Shown: one piece after another, positions 1 through 6,984 of the stretch | Layout of the letters: each line of letters begins with the position of its first letter | How positions within the stretch are numbered: the stretch's first letter is position 1 | Origin: Dysgonamonadaceae bacterium | GTDB taxonomy: Bacteria > Bacteroidota > Bacteroidia > Bacteroidales > Azobacteroidaceae | Direction: 5' to 3' | Length of the DNA stretch: 8,160 bases | Assembly (NCBI GenBank): GCA_031282925.1 | Contig: JAITCT010000329.1 | Coordinates: 1 to 8,160, forward strand | Notes under the pieces: model-generated | Database searches by the model: none | What the model was told of the DNA's origin: nothing | Seen by the model: the letters and a program-made list of their open reading frames with translations, nothing else | Translations under genes and position numbers: made by a program

Positions 1-581
1 AATTTACCTTCCGTTCCATGAACCGGTATCATTTGGGTTGCGGCGTCCCAACTCCAGTTGGTAACATTTCCAATCAGGTAGATATTTTCAGGCATTACCA
101 TGGGTTCCAGTGCAAAGTAACTTTTCACTTTCGGTAATTCAATGATATTTGACAACACTTCATGGCTACTGTCCGACAGTTCGGCAGACAAGCGTATATA
201 AACGGGAAACGTTTCCGTAGGGAAATCCGCTTCATCGGTAATGTCCAGCAAACTCATCAATGCAACGGCTATTTCGGAAGCGCTAAGGTCTATTTTTGCC
301 GTGTTGAAAGGAGTAGGAAGCGTAACAAATTCCTGAAACGAAACGTCCGTAGCAATCTGTACTCTGTAAATGGTTACGGCGGTAAATCCGTAATCCGGTT
401 GCGAGCAGGTAAGCTGAATAGTTTCCGTATTTTTCAAATCATAGATACCGGAAACATAAACCGGCGTATTCAAAACAAATGTATTTGGCGTCAACGCTAT
501 CGGATGTTCGATATCTGTTTCGCAAGCCCAAAAGAAAGCCAGGCAGGCAAGCGACATCATTATATTATATATTTTTCTCAT
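1..581 (-). CDS. SusE-like outer-membrane surface lipoprotein (partial, C-terminus beyond window)
   Basis: Translating the minus strand from the ATG at 581 gives 193 complete codons that stay open to the window edge, so the C-terminus is missing. Residues 1-20 form a short lipoprotein signal: basic start (MRK), hydrophobic stretch, then a somewhat weak lipobox FWAC with Cys20, followed by acidic ETD. Residues about 25-155 resemble the N-terminal Ig-like domain of the SusE family, and the start of a following module is seen at 167-181 (IYLIGNVTNWSWDAA), the pattern that opens SusE/SusF-type glycan-binding domains. Known SusE proteins sit on the cell surface and help hold starch-type glycans next to the SusC/SusD transporter. 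The gene starts 36 nt after the susD-like stop, so it is very likely co-transcribed. Family assignment is by sequence pattern and position. The real ligand is unknown, and the missing half could change the subfamily. Confidence 0.85.
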   Translation of the reverse strand, partial: MRKIYNIMMSLACLAFFWACETDIEHPIALTPNTFVLNTPVYVSGIYDLKNTETIQLTCSQPDYGFTAVTIYRVQIATDVSFQEFVTLPTPFNTAKIDLSASEIAVALMSLLDITDEADFPTETFPVYIRLSAELSDSSHEVLSNIIELPKVKSYFALEPMVMPENIYLIGNVTNWSWDAATQMIPVHGTEGK

Positions 582-617
582 TGTCAGTCTATTTTTTATG
601 TTGAACAATTATTGTCA

Positions 618-2213
618 TTAATATCCTGTGTTTTGTTTCAGGTTTTTATTCATATCCAGCTGGTCTTGCGGAATAGGATACAGATTGCGGAAATCGAGAA
701 TAGCCGCTCCATTGTGTGTATTGCCTTTCCACTGCCAAACGTAACTGTTGCCGGTAAATTTTCCGAAGCGAATCAAGTCCTGGCGACGCCATCCTTCCCA
801 ATAGAGTTCGCGTGCGCGTTCATCCAGGATAAAATCCTGAGTAAGGTCGTTTTGTGCAATCGGCGAAAGTCCTGCCCTCGGGCGAAGTTCGTTTACATAA
901 GCAACTGCCTGCGCTTTGTTTCCATTACTGCGAACGGCTGCTTCTGCATACATTAAATAAACGTCTGCCAAACGGAACAAGGGATAATCGGTATCAACAA
1001 AATCAACATGGCTTCCTTTTTCCCCGGCGGATGTTACATTGCGGAATTTGGTTACACCGTAACCGAGTTTTGTATTGGAACTTAATTCGGTAATGTCAAG
1101 AGAGTGTTCGTGCGTAAAGAACATCGCCCGTTTGTCGGCAACATCAAATTTGTTGTAAAGTTCGGGGCGGGTTGTTGCGCCGTTCCAGCCTCCGACGCCA
1201 CACTCAACCCGAATGTTTTCGGGAACATCCTCTCCCTTATAGTCGGACAAGGTTTGGGCTTGAATGACGAAAGTCATACAGCCGTAAGCCTGCAAATGCA
1301 GTCCGTCTTGCGGAATGGTGAAAATGTATTCGTCCGCACTGCTGTTTTTATCGTTATCGGCAAGGAAAAGATAATCATATTTATCAGCAATTGAATAACC
1401 GGCGTTGATGATGTTTTCACACATTGTGATACAGTCGGCGTTGCGGTCTTTTCCCGCCCAAACCTGCGAATTAAGATAAAGTTTGGCCAAAAGGAACCAT
1501 GCCGCCGCCTTGTCCACTCGCCCGTATTCATTAGTACGCGGCTCTTTCAAGTCGGGAATAATCGCCAACAGTTCGCTTTCTACATAATCAACCAGTTCCG
1601 CACGGGTTTTTTGTACCGGAAGCGCTCCCAAAGCCGTGTTTTCATCCAGAAAACCAAAACCTCCGAAGAGGTCAATCGCGTGAAAGTAGGACAAGGCGCG
1701 GAGGAAACGCGCTTCTGCACGGTAGGTTTTTACTTCGGGAATCAGGCTGCCCTGTCCGCGGTCGTTCAGTTTTTCGTCGCTCGTAACGTTTAGATATTCG
1801 CTTGTAACACGCGACTGATAGGCAATACGAAGATACATGGCGCGGATAAACTGATTGGAGGTATTCCAAGTTCCGGTCGCCAATTCGGGAATACCTGCGT
1901 CACCCCAGTGAAGCAAGGCTTCGTCCGTAGTGATTTCCTGCATTACCCAATAGGCGCGCATATATTGTCCGTAACCGGCGTCCAAACCTTGAATGTCGGA
2001 CGAACCGGCATCAGTAGGCCCACTTACCGATAACCCGGCATAGATTTTACTGAGATTCTGCTTGTAAGCGCCCGGATTATCTTTAAAAATTTGGTCGGTA
2101 ATAATTGAAGGGTCTCCGGGAATTACATCCAAATCGCCCATGCAAGAACCCAGTACGATTGCCGAAATAACGGCAATCATCGCATATTTTGTTATTTTAA
2201 ATATATTTTTCAT
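618..2213 (-). CDS. SusD/RagB-family nutrient-binding outer-membrane lipoprotein
   Basis: This 531-aa protein has a type II signal peptide (residues 1-23) with lipobox L21-G-S-C24, followed by the acidic MGDLD segment common in exported Bacteroidetes lipoproteins. The N-terminal SusD-like domain is recognisable around 80-250, including the helical stretch AEARFLRALSYFHAIDLFGG (166-185) that belongs to the TPR-like scaffold. The C-terminal SusD/RagB domain carries the family signature ERARELYWEGWRRQDLIRFG (465-484) and ends in the usual YPIPQDQLDMNKNLKQNTGY. Length is normal for the family. SusD proteins form a hinged lid over the SusC barrel and capture oligosaccharides, or peptides in some systems, at the cell surface. 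The gene starts 18 nt after the SusC-like stop and precedes the SusE-like gene, so the three form one operon. Substrate is not inferable from the sequence alone. Confidence 0.96.
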   Translation of the reverse strand: MKNIFKITKYAMIAVISAIVLGSCMGDLDVIPGDPSIITDQIFKDNPGAYKQNLSKIYAGLSVSGPTDAGSSDIQGLDAGYGQYMRAYWVMQEITTDEALLHWGDAGIPELATGTWNTSNQFIRAMYLRIAYQSRVTSEYLNVTSDEKLNDRGQGSLIPEVKTYRAEARFLRALSYFHAIDLFGGFGFLDENTALGALPVQKTRAELVDYVESELLAIIPDLKEPRTNEYGRVDKAAAWFLLAKLYLNSQVWAGKDRNADCITMCENIINAGYSIADKYDYLFLADNDKNSSADEYIFTIPQDGLHLQAYGCMTFVIQAQTLSDYKGEDVPENIRVECGVGGWNGATTRPELYNKFDVADKRAMFFTHEHSLDITELSSNTKLGYGVTKFRNVTSAGEKGSHVDFVDTDYPLFRLADVYLMYAEAAVRSNGNKAQAVAYVNELRPRAGLSPIAQNDLTQDFILDERARELYWEGWRRQDLIRFGKFTGNSYVWQWKGNTHNGAAILDFRNLYPIPQDQLDMNKNLKQNTGY

Positions 2214-2231
2214 TTCAATAAAATTTAAAGA

Positions 2232-5200
2232 TTAAAAATTCAAATTCAAACCGACCAGAAATGTGCGGGGACGGGGATATAAATTACTGACCACGCCTGC
2301 TCCATCGCCGCCGATGGCTACTTCGGGGTCGTTTACATTGGCTTTTGTGATGGTAAGAATATTCTGTACCGAAACGTAAGCGCGCATGTCCAACCCATTT
2401 ACGTTAAAATTATAACCTAAAGTTGCATTATCCCATTTCAGGAAAGAGCCGTTTTCAATCCATTCGTCGGAAACACGTTTTATATCGTCGGGAGCGCGAT
2501 ATTTTCCGGAAATGATATTGTGCAGAAAACTGCCGGACGGGTCGAGTTGCAAACGATATGAATCCATGGACGCTATTTGGTTATAAATATAGTTTCCGAT
2601 ACTTGCACGCCATGCCATAGAGAAGTCGAAGTTTTTGTATGACAAATTAGTTGCCAGACCCATGGTTGCAACCGGATTCGGACTGTGGAAAAGATACCTG
2701 TCTTTGCTGTCCAATATTCCATCTCCGTTCAAATCTTCAAATATGCCTTCCATCGTATTTCCTTTTTCGTCATACACCTGCCTGTAAACGTTGTAGGTGT
2801 ATGGCGCATATTTTAACTGGAAAATGGAAACAGGTATTCCACCGCCGCCGCCGGCAACAAATACGCGTTCGTTGCTGGATTCTTCGGGATAATCAATAAT
2901 TTCCAGTTGATTCAGGGAAACATTGTATGAAACATTCCAATTGAAAGCGCCTGCTTTCGGGTTGCGAATCATATCGTAAGTCAAACTCAGTTCAATACCT
3001 TTGGTGGAAAACGCTCCGTTGTTCATATACATTTGGTTCGCAAAGTTTACGCCTGCCGGAATCTGAATGTTGGCCAGCAAATCTTTTGATTCTTTGTAAT
3101 AAGCGTCAATCGAACCGTAGAAACGATTTTTTGCAAAACCGAAGTCTAAACCTGCGTTATAAGTAGTTGTTTCTTCCCATTTCAAAGCCGGATTGTAGGC
3201 TAAGGGATAAACAGGGAAACTGTTCACATTACCCATCGGATATTGGGAATAGGCATTTGTACCCAGTCCGTAAAGCGGTAAATAGCGGTTGATATTTACT
3301 TTTTCGTCACCATAGAGATTCTGCTGTCCGGTGATACCCCAGCCTAAGCGGAGTTTCAAGTTCGAAAGCGCCGTCTGCTCTTTCATAAACGATTCTTCAA
3401 TCATGCGCCAGGCAAAACTTGCCGCAGGGAAAATACCCGAACGTTTGTCGGGGGCAAACATCGAAGAATGGTCGTTACGAATGGTTAAAGTCAACAAATA
3501 TTTGTCGTAGAACGATAAATTGGCGCGTCCGAAAAACGAAACCAGCACTTTCGGGGTATAAGTAATATCTCTTGGAATTTCGATTTCACTGTTAACGGCA
3601 TGTTTCAAAATGTCGCCGCTATTGTGTTCTGTTCCGACATTGAATTTTTGATAAGAATAACCGCCCGTCAAATCCAAACGGAAAGATTCGGTCAACGGTT
3701 TGTTATAGTTCAGATAAAAATCAAGTAATTTGTTTGTCGATTCGCCGTTGTTGTGCCATTCGCTTCCGATGGGAGTGTTCACACCATTCACGGAATAAAT
3801 GGTAGCGGCTGTTTTATCGGTTTTGGAATCTTCGTTCCACGTTTCCGTTTGCAAACCGAGGTTCAATACGGCGCGAAGTCCGTTTACAAAGGGAATCGAA
3901 TAATCGAACTGTATGTTTCCCCAAAGTTTTTTCACATCGGAAGTATGGTTGACTTCCTTCAACATGGCTACCGGATTACGTCCCGAAAGGTTGTTGTAAG
4001 GATAATTGTTGTTCGCGCCGTAATCCGCGCCCCATTCATAGTAACCCAAATACTTTCCGTTCGGATCGCGTTGTCCGTTTTCGGTTACGAAAACAGGTTT
4101 GGTCGGGTCGAAGAAAATAGCAGCGCTGATAGCGCCTTCATCCGCTTTGCTGTATTTTTCATACGAGCCGTTTGCATTCAATTCCACTTTCAAAGTTTTG
4201 TTAAAGAAAGCCGGAGTCAAAGCAATGCTTGCATTGCCGCGCTGGTAACCCGAAGTGGTCAACAGCCCCGGCGTGTTGTTGTAACCGGCTGTAACGCGCG
4301 CAGGCATAAAGTCGCCGATTCTGCCGCGCGCCGAAAGATTGGCATTGGTTCCCATCTGAGTTTCGAAAATTTGGTCTTGCCAATCGGTATTGTAAATTTT
4401 CCCGTTGTAACCCAGCATGGCAGCCGAAGATTCGGAGAAATTTTCAACGGTTTTAATAAAATCGGCCTGGCTCAAGGATTCTACTTTCCAGGGCAAAGTC
4501 ATCACAGAGCCTTGCAAATCGACATTGAATTTCCATTTGCCTTCGCCGCCTTTTTTAGTAGTAATCAGGATGACGCCGTTTGATGCGCGGGAACCGTAGA
4601 TGGCTGTTGCGGAAGCATCTTTCAAAACGGAAAACGTTTCGATGTCGTTAGGGTTAATCTGCGAGATAGACGCATCTTTCAGAGGCAGACCGTCCACAAC
4701 AATCAACGGGTCGTTGCTTGCATCCAGAGAAGCGCCGCCGCGGATACGGATTTGCGAACCGGTTCCCGGGTTTCCGTTAGGAATAACCTGAACGCCGGGC
4801 ATCCGTCCCGTAATCAAATTATCTGCCGTTACGATAGGGCCTTTGTTCATGTCTTTTGCCGTGAGCAATTCGACGGAGCCGGTTGCATCATTTTTTTTAA
4901 CCGTACCGTAACCGACCACAACCACCTCTTCCAGCAGTTGCGCATCTTCCTTCAATACAATCCTGAAATCGGTTTGATTTCCTACCGGAATTTCCTGCGT
5001 AGCGTATCCGATATAGGATACGGCCAGCACGGCATTTTCACCCACAGAGAACTCAAATTTGCCGTCAACATCGGTAGCCGTTCCACGGGTTGTGCCTTTT
5101 TCGCTAACCGAAGCGCCGATGGCCGGTTCATTGAACTCGTCGAGAACAACGCCGGCGATTCGTTTCAAATTTTGAGCGGATACATTCAAGCTAAACAACA

Positions 5201-5264
5201 AACAATAGAGCAGTAAACAGGTTTGTTGCAGTCTTTTGAAAATTGGTTCTTTCCTTTTCTTCAT
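2232..5264 (-). CDS. SusC/RagA-family TonB-dependent outer-membrane transporter
   Basis: This 1010-aa TonB-dependent receptor imports oligomers captured by its SusD partner, using energy passed through TonB-ExbB-ExbD. I start it at the ATG at 5264 (MKKRKEPIFKRLQ), which gives a proper signal peptide with cleavage expected after NVSA30 and Gln as first mature residue. An in-frame ATG at 5297 would add 11 residues (beginning MFNCLLIKK) that do not help the signal. Order of parts: carboxypeptidase-regulatory-like extension (about 36-106, with PAIGASV, DVDGKFEF and YIGY motifs), TonB-box-like EEVVVVGYG (112-120), plug domain (about 125-239, with IRIRGGASLD, PLIVVDGLP and IYGSRASNGVILITTKKG), then a long barrel ending in FLVGLNLNF with the terminal aromatic residue typical of barrels. 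There is no STN signalling domain, so direct sigma/anti-sigma control through this protein is unlikely. First gene of the susC-D-E operon. Confidence 0.97.
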   Translation of the reverse strand: MKKRKEPIFKRLQQTCLLLYCLLFSLNVSAQNLKRIAGVVLDEFNEPAIGASVSEKGTTRGTATDVDGKFEFSVGENAVLAVSYIGYATQEIPVGNQTDFRIVLKEDAQLLEEVVVVGYGTVKKNDATGSVELLTAKDMNKGPIVTADNLITGRMPGVQVIPNGNPGTGSQIRIRGGASLDASNDPLIVVDGLPLKDASISQINPNDIETFSVLKDASATAIYGSRASNGVILITTKKGGEGKWKFNVDLQGSVMTLPWKVESLSQADFIKTVENFSESSAAMLGYNGKIYNTDWQDQIFETQMGTNANLSARGRIGDFMPARVTAGYNNTPGLLTTSGYQRGNASIALTPAFFNKTLKVELNANGSYEKYSKADEGAISAAIFFDPTKPVFVTENGQRDPNGKYLGYYEWGADYGANNNYPYNNLSGRNPVAMLKEVNHTSDVKKLWGNIQFDYSIPFVNGLRAVLNLGLQTETWNEDSKTDKTAATIYSVNGVNTPIGSEWHNNGESTNKLLDFYLNYNKPLTESFRLDLTGGYSYQKFNVGTEHNSGDILKHAVNSEIEIPRDITYTPKVLVSFFGRANLSFYDKYLLTLTIRNDHSSMFAPDKRSGIFPAASFAWRMIEESFMKEQTALSNLKLRLGWGITGQQNLYGDEKVNINRYLPLYGLGTNAYSQYPMGNVNSFPVYPLAYNPALKWEETTTYNAGLDFGFAKNRFYGSIDAYYKESKDLLANIQIPAGVNFANQMYMNNGAFSTKGIELSLTYDMIRNPKAGAFNWNVSYNVSLNQLEIIDYPEESSNERVFVAGGGGGIPVSIFQLKYAPYTYNVYRQVYDEKGNTMEGIFEDLNGDGILDSKDRYLFHSPNPVATMGLATNLSYKNFDFSMAWRASIGNYIYNQIASMDSYRLQLDPSGSFLHNIISGKYRAPDDIKRVSDEWIENGSFLKWDNATLGYNFNVNGLDMRAYVSVQNILTITKANVNDPEVAIGGDGAGVVSNLYPRPRTFLVGLNLNF

Positions 5265-5294
5265 GACATTTTTCTTTATTAATAAACAGTTAAA

Positions 5295-5303
5295 CAAAAT
5301 TTA
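5295..5303 (-). promoter_or_regulatory. Weak candidate -7 element upstream of the susC-like gene
   Basis: The 62 nt between the hairpin at 5327-5370 and the SusC start are AT-rich. Read on the minus strand they contain TAAATTTTG about 30 nt before the ATG. This differs from the Bacteroides -7 consensus TAnnTTTG by one extra T, and I see no TTTG at the right distance for a -33 element. The location suits the start of the susCDE operon, but the match is poor. Confidence 0.2.
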
Positions 5304-5326
5304 TGTGTACTTTGTAATTTTACATT

Positions 5327-5370
5327 GAGTTACGAGTTACAAGAACCCGCCTGCTTGTAACTCGTAACTC
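5327..5370. repeat. GTTAC-heptamer hairpin, copy A
   Basis: The arm GAGTTACGAGTTACAAG (5327-5343) and its perfect reverse complement (5354-5370) form a 17-bp stem around the 10-nt GC-rich loop AACCCGCCTG (5344-5353). Each arm is made of 7-nt units GTTAC(A/G)A. The right side continues with one more unpaired unit and TAATTAAT, which contains the stop codon of the alkylation repair gene (5379-5381). The hairpin separates that gene from the susC operon. No run of T follows the stem on either strand, so it is not a classical intrinsic terminator. It could still block transcription or protect RNA 3' ends. Related hairpins are at 6110-6180 and 6927-6980. Confidence 0.9.
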
Positions 5371-5378
5371 GTAACTAA

Positions 5379-6101
5379 TTAATAATGATTATTTATTTTT
5401 CCTTTCTTCATAAAATACGCCCGTCCGTCGGCCGGGAAATGTTCGACAGCATACCGCAAAGCCGTGCGCGGCATTTTTTGACAGTGTATTTCCAGAAAAC
5501 CGGCAAGCGTTTGCCGGTCTTTTTTCCCGACTTCCCGCAGCATCCAGCCGACGGCTTTGTGCATCAAATCGTGCCTGTGGGCCAGTAATTTTTCCGCAAT
5601 AGCAAGCGTATCGTCCAATTGCCGGTTTTTGATAAATGTCCAGGTTGATACGATGGACATCCGCTGTTCCCAAAGGTTATCGCTTTCGGCCAAACGGTAC
5701 AAGATGCTTCTGTCCGTTTTGTCCAGCAAATACAGTCCGATAATGTCGCGGCAGCTAACATCGACCAGATCCCAGTTGTTGGCTTTGCGGGCGTTTTTCA
5801 GATAGAAACCGTAGATTTCCTTCCGTTTCGTTTCCGTTGCTTTTTTGAACTGTTTCACAAGGAAAAGAAGCCCGGCCAGGCGGACTTCATGGTATTCCGA
5901 ATCCAGGAGGATTTGAATTTCGCCGAAAGGAAGCGCCGGATTCCTTTTGACAATATCGCGGGTCAACGGGACAGTAATGCCGAGCATTACATCCCCTTCG
6001 GCGTACTGCCCTTTTCCGGTTTTGAAAAATCCCCGGAGAAAGGTTGCCTTTCCTGCATCGGCAACGGATAAAAGCTCTTGGAGAATAAATGCTGCGTTCA
6101 T
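5379..6101 (-). CDS. AlkD-like DNA alkylation repair protein (intact copy)
   Basis: This 240-aa, all-helical protein matches the AlkD/DNA alkylation repair family of HEAT-like repeat glycosylases, which excise N3- and N7-alkylated purines in the cytoplasm. Family landmarks are GITVPLTRDIVK (41-52), EYHEVRLAGLLFLVK (69-83), NNWDLVDVSCRDIIG (108-122), LWEQRMSIVSTW (143-154) and HKAVGWMLREVGKKD (181-195). Trp110, Asp114, Arg147 and Trp186 fall close to the positions of Trp109, Asp113, Arg148 and Trp187 that form the pocket in Bacillus cereus AlkD, so activity looks preserved. The start at 6101 lies only 8 nt after the hairpin at 6110-6180, and the same start context is found in the neighbouring copy. 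The last few residues (GKINNHY) extend past the point where the sister copy stops, because of a 1-nt indel. AlkD-like family membership is confident; exact substrate is not. Confidence 0.9.
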   Translation of the reverse strand: MNAAFILQELLSVADAGKATFLRGFFKTGKGQYAEGDVMLGITVPLTRDIVKRNPALPFGEIQILLDSEYHEVRLAGLLFLVKQFKKATETKRKEIYGFYLKNARKANNWDLVDVSCRDIIGLYLLDKTDRSILYRLAESDNLWEQRMSIVSTWTFIKNRQLDDTLAIAEKLLAHRHDLMHKAVGWMLREVGKKDRQTLAGFLEIHCQKMPRTALRYAVEHFPADGRAYFMKKGKINNHY

Positions 6102-6109
6102 AAGATATT

Positions 6110-6180
6110 GAGTTACAAGTTACAAGTTACAGGTTACAAGCAGGCGGGTTCTTGTAACTCGTAACTTGTAACTCGTAACT
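6110..6180. repeat. GTTAC-heptamer hairpin, copy B, with inverted loop
   Basis: The longest of the three hairpins. The left arm (6111-6140) and right arm (6151-6180) pair at 27 of 30 positions and consist of AGTTACA/AGTTACG-type 7-nt units. Two of the three mismatches are A opposite C on the plus strand and so become G-U pairs in RNA from the minus strand, the strand that carries the genes. The loop CAGGCGGGTT (6141-6150) is exactly the reverse complement of the loop in copy A. The element lies between the stop of the pseudogene copy (6197) and the start of the intact copy (6101), 8 nt from that ATG, so it would be in the 5' leader of the intact gene. No T-tract follows. Confidence 0.9.
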
Positions 6181-6196
6181 AATTAACAATGATTAT

Positions 6197-6918
6197 TTAT
6201 TCTTTCTTTTTCATAAAATACGCCCGTTTGTCGGGCGGGAAATGTCCGACAGCATACTGCAAAGCCGTGTACGGCATTTTTTGACAGTGGGTTTCCAAAA
6301 AACCGGCAAGCGTTTGCAGGTCTCTTCTCCCGACTTCCCGCAGCATCCAGCCGATGGCTTTGTGTACCAAAAAGTGCCTGTTGGCCTGTAATTTTTCCGC
6401 AATAGCAAACGTATCGTCAAACTGCCGGTTTTTGATAAGTATCCATGTTGACATGATGGACATCCGCTGTTCCCAAATGTTATCGCTTTCGGCCAACGGT
6501 ATAAGATACTTCTGTCCGTTTTGTCCAGCAAATACCGCCCGATAATGTCGCGGCAGCTAACATCAACCAAATCCCAGTTGTTGGCTCTGCGGATGTTTTT
6601 CAGATAGAAATTGTAGATTTCCTTTCGTTCCGTTTCCGTTGTTTTACGGAATTTGAACTGTTTCACAAGGAAAAGAAAACCGGCCAGGCGGACTTCGTGG
6701 TATTCCGAATCCAGGAGGATTTGAATTTCGTTGAGAGGAATCGCCGGATTCTTTTTGGCAATCTTTTTGACAATATTGCGGACCAACGGAACAGTAATGC
6801 CGAGTATGACGTCCCCCTCGGCATACAGCCTTTTTTTGATTCTGACTCCCCGGAGAGATATCGCCTTTTCGGGATCGGCAACGGATAAAAGCTCTTGGAG
6901 AATAAATGCTGCGTTCAT
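6197..6918 (-). pseudogene. AlkD-like DNA alkylation repair gene, frameshifted second copy
   Basis: Starting at 6918, the reading frame matches the intact neighbour through ...DKTDRSILYR, then shifts. At 6495-6496 the sequence has AA where the intact copy has AAA (5692-5694). One lost base changes LAESDNLW to WPKAITFG, and the shifted frame runs on to a stop at 6211, giving a 235-aa product with a false C-terminus. The correct frame resumes immediately as AESDNIWEQRMS and continues to the stop at 6197. Restoring one base would yield 240 aa. The shift removes the Arg and second Trp of the pocket, so the product should be inactive. The separated 3' part does have an ATG (6496, MAESDNIW), but a stand-alone 99-aa fragment is unlikely to work. 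A sequencing or assembly error in the homopolymer cannot be excluded, and I see no slippery heptamer for programmed frameshifting. Confidence 0.85.
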
Positions 6919-6926
6919 AAGATATT

Positions 6927-6980
6927 GAGTTACGAGTTACAAGTTACGAGAACCTGCTTGTAACTCGTAACTCGTAACTT
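6927..6980. repeat. GTTAC-heptamer hairpin, copy C, shortened loop
   Basis: Arms 6927-6950 and 6957-6980 pair at 21 of 24 positions and again consist of GTTAC(A/G)A heptamers. The loop AACCTG (6951-6956) is the copy A loop lacking CCGC from its middle, in the same orientation as copy A. The right side runs into TAATTAATTAA, which contains the stop codon of the 222-aa gene (6985-6987), so only 4 nt separate that stop from the stem. The left side ends 8 nt before the ATG of the pseudogene copy at 6918. Confidence 0.88.
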
Positions 6981-6984
6981 GTAA

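Larger units (their letters stand above)
5371..6980 (-). repeat. Diverged tandem duplication: alkylation-repair gene plus hairpin, two units
   Basis: Two adjacent units, each consisting of an AlkD-like gene preceded by a GTTAC hairpin, repeat with a period of about 817 bp (starts at 6101 and 6918). The match runs through the coding regions, the identical 8 nt between hairpin and ATG, and the AT-rich tail after the stop codons. By eye the proteins agree at roughly four fifths of positions, with small in-frame indels near residues 26-30, 52-56 and 85-88. The duplication is therefore not recent. The hairpins at the unit edges may have provided the homology for duplication, which is an inference. 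Confidence 0.85.

Noticed and set aside
3753..4583. Plus-strand open frame of 276 codons opposite the SusC-like gene, and similar ones at 162-956 and 4752-5216
   Set aside because: They lie antisense to strongly supported SusC/SusD/SusE-like coding sequence and their translations look like no known protein. They are reverse-strand shadows.
5265..5297. Earlier start for the SusC-like gene at 5297
   Set aside because: The 11 added residues (MFNCLLIKKNV) precede a complete basic and hydrophobic signal peptide that begins at the ATG at 5264, and they overlap the AT-rich segment that probably serves as promoter or leader.
5327..5370. Intrinsic transcription terminator between the alkylation gene and the susC operon
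   Set aside because: The stem is strong but no run of T follows it on either strand, and the same structure also occurs 8 nt before start codons. It is recorded as a repeat hairpin instead.
6490..6500. Programmed ribosomal frameshift in the second alkylation gene
   Set aside because: The site is a run of only two T on the coding strand, without a slippery heptamer, and the intact neighbour has a plain in-frame three-base run. A deletion or read error is simpler.
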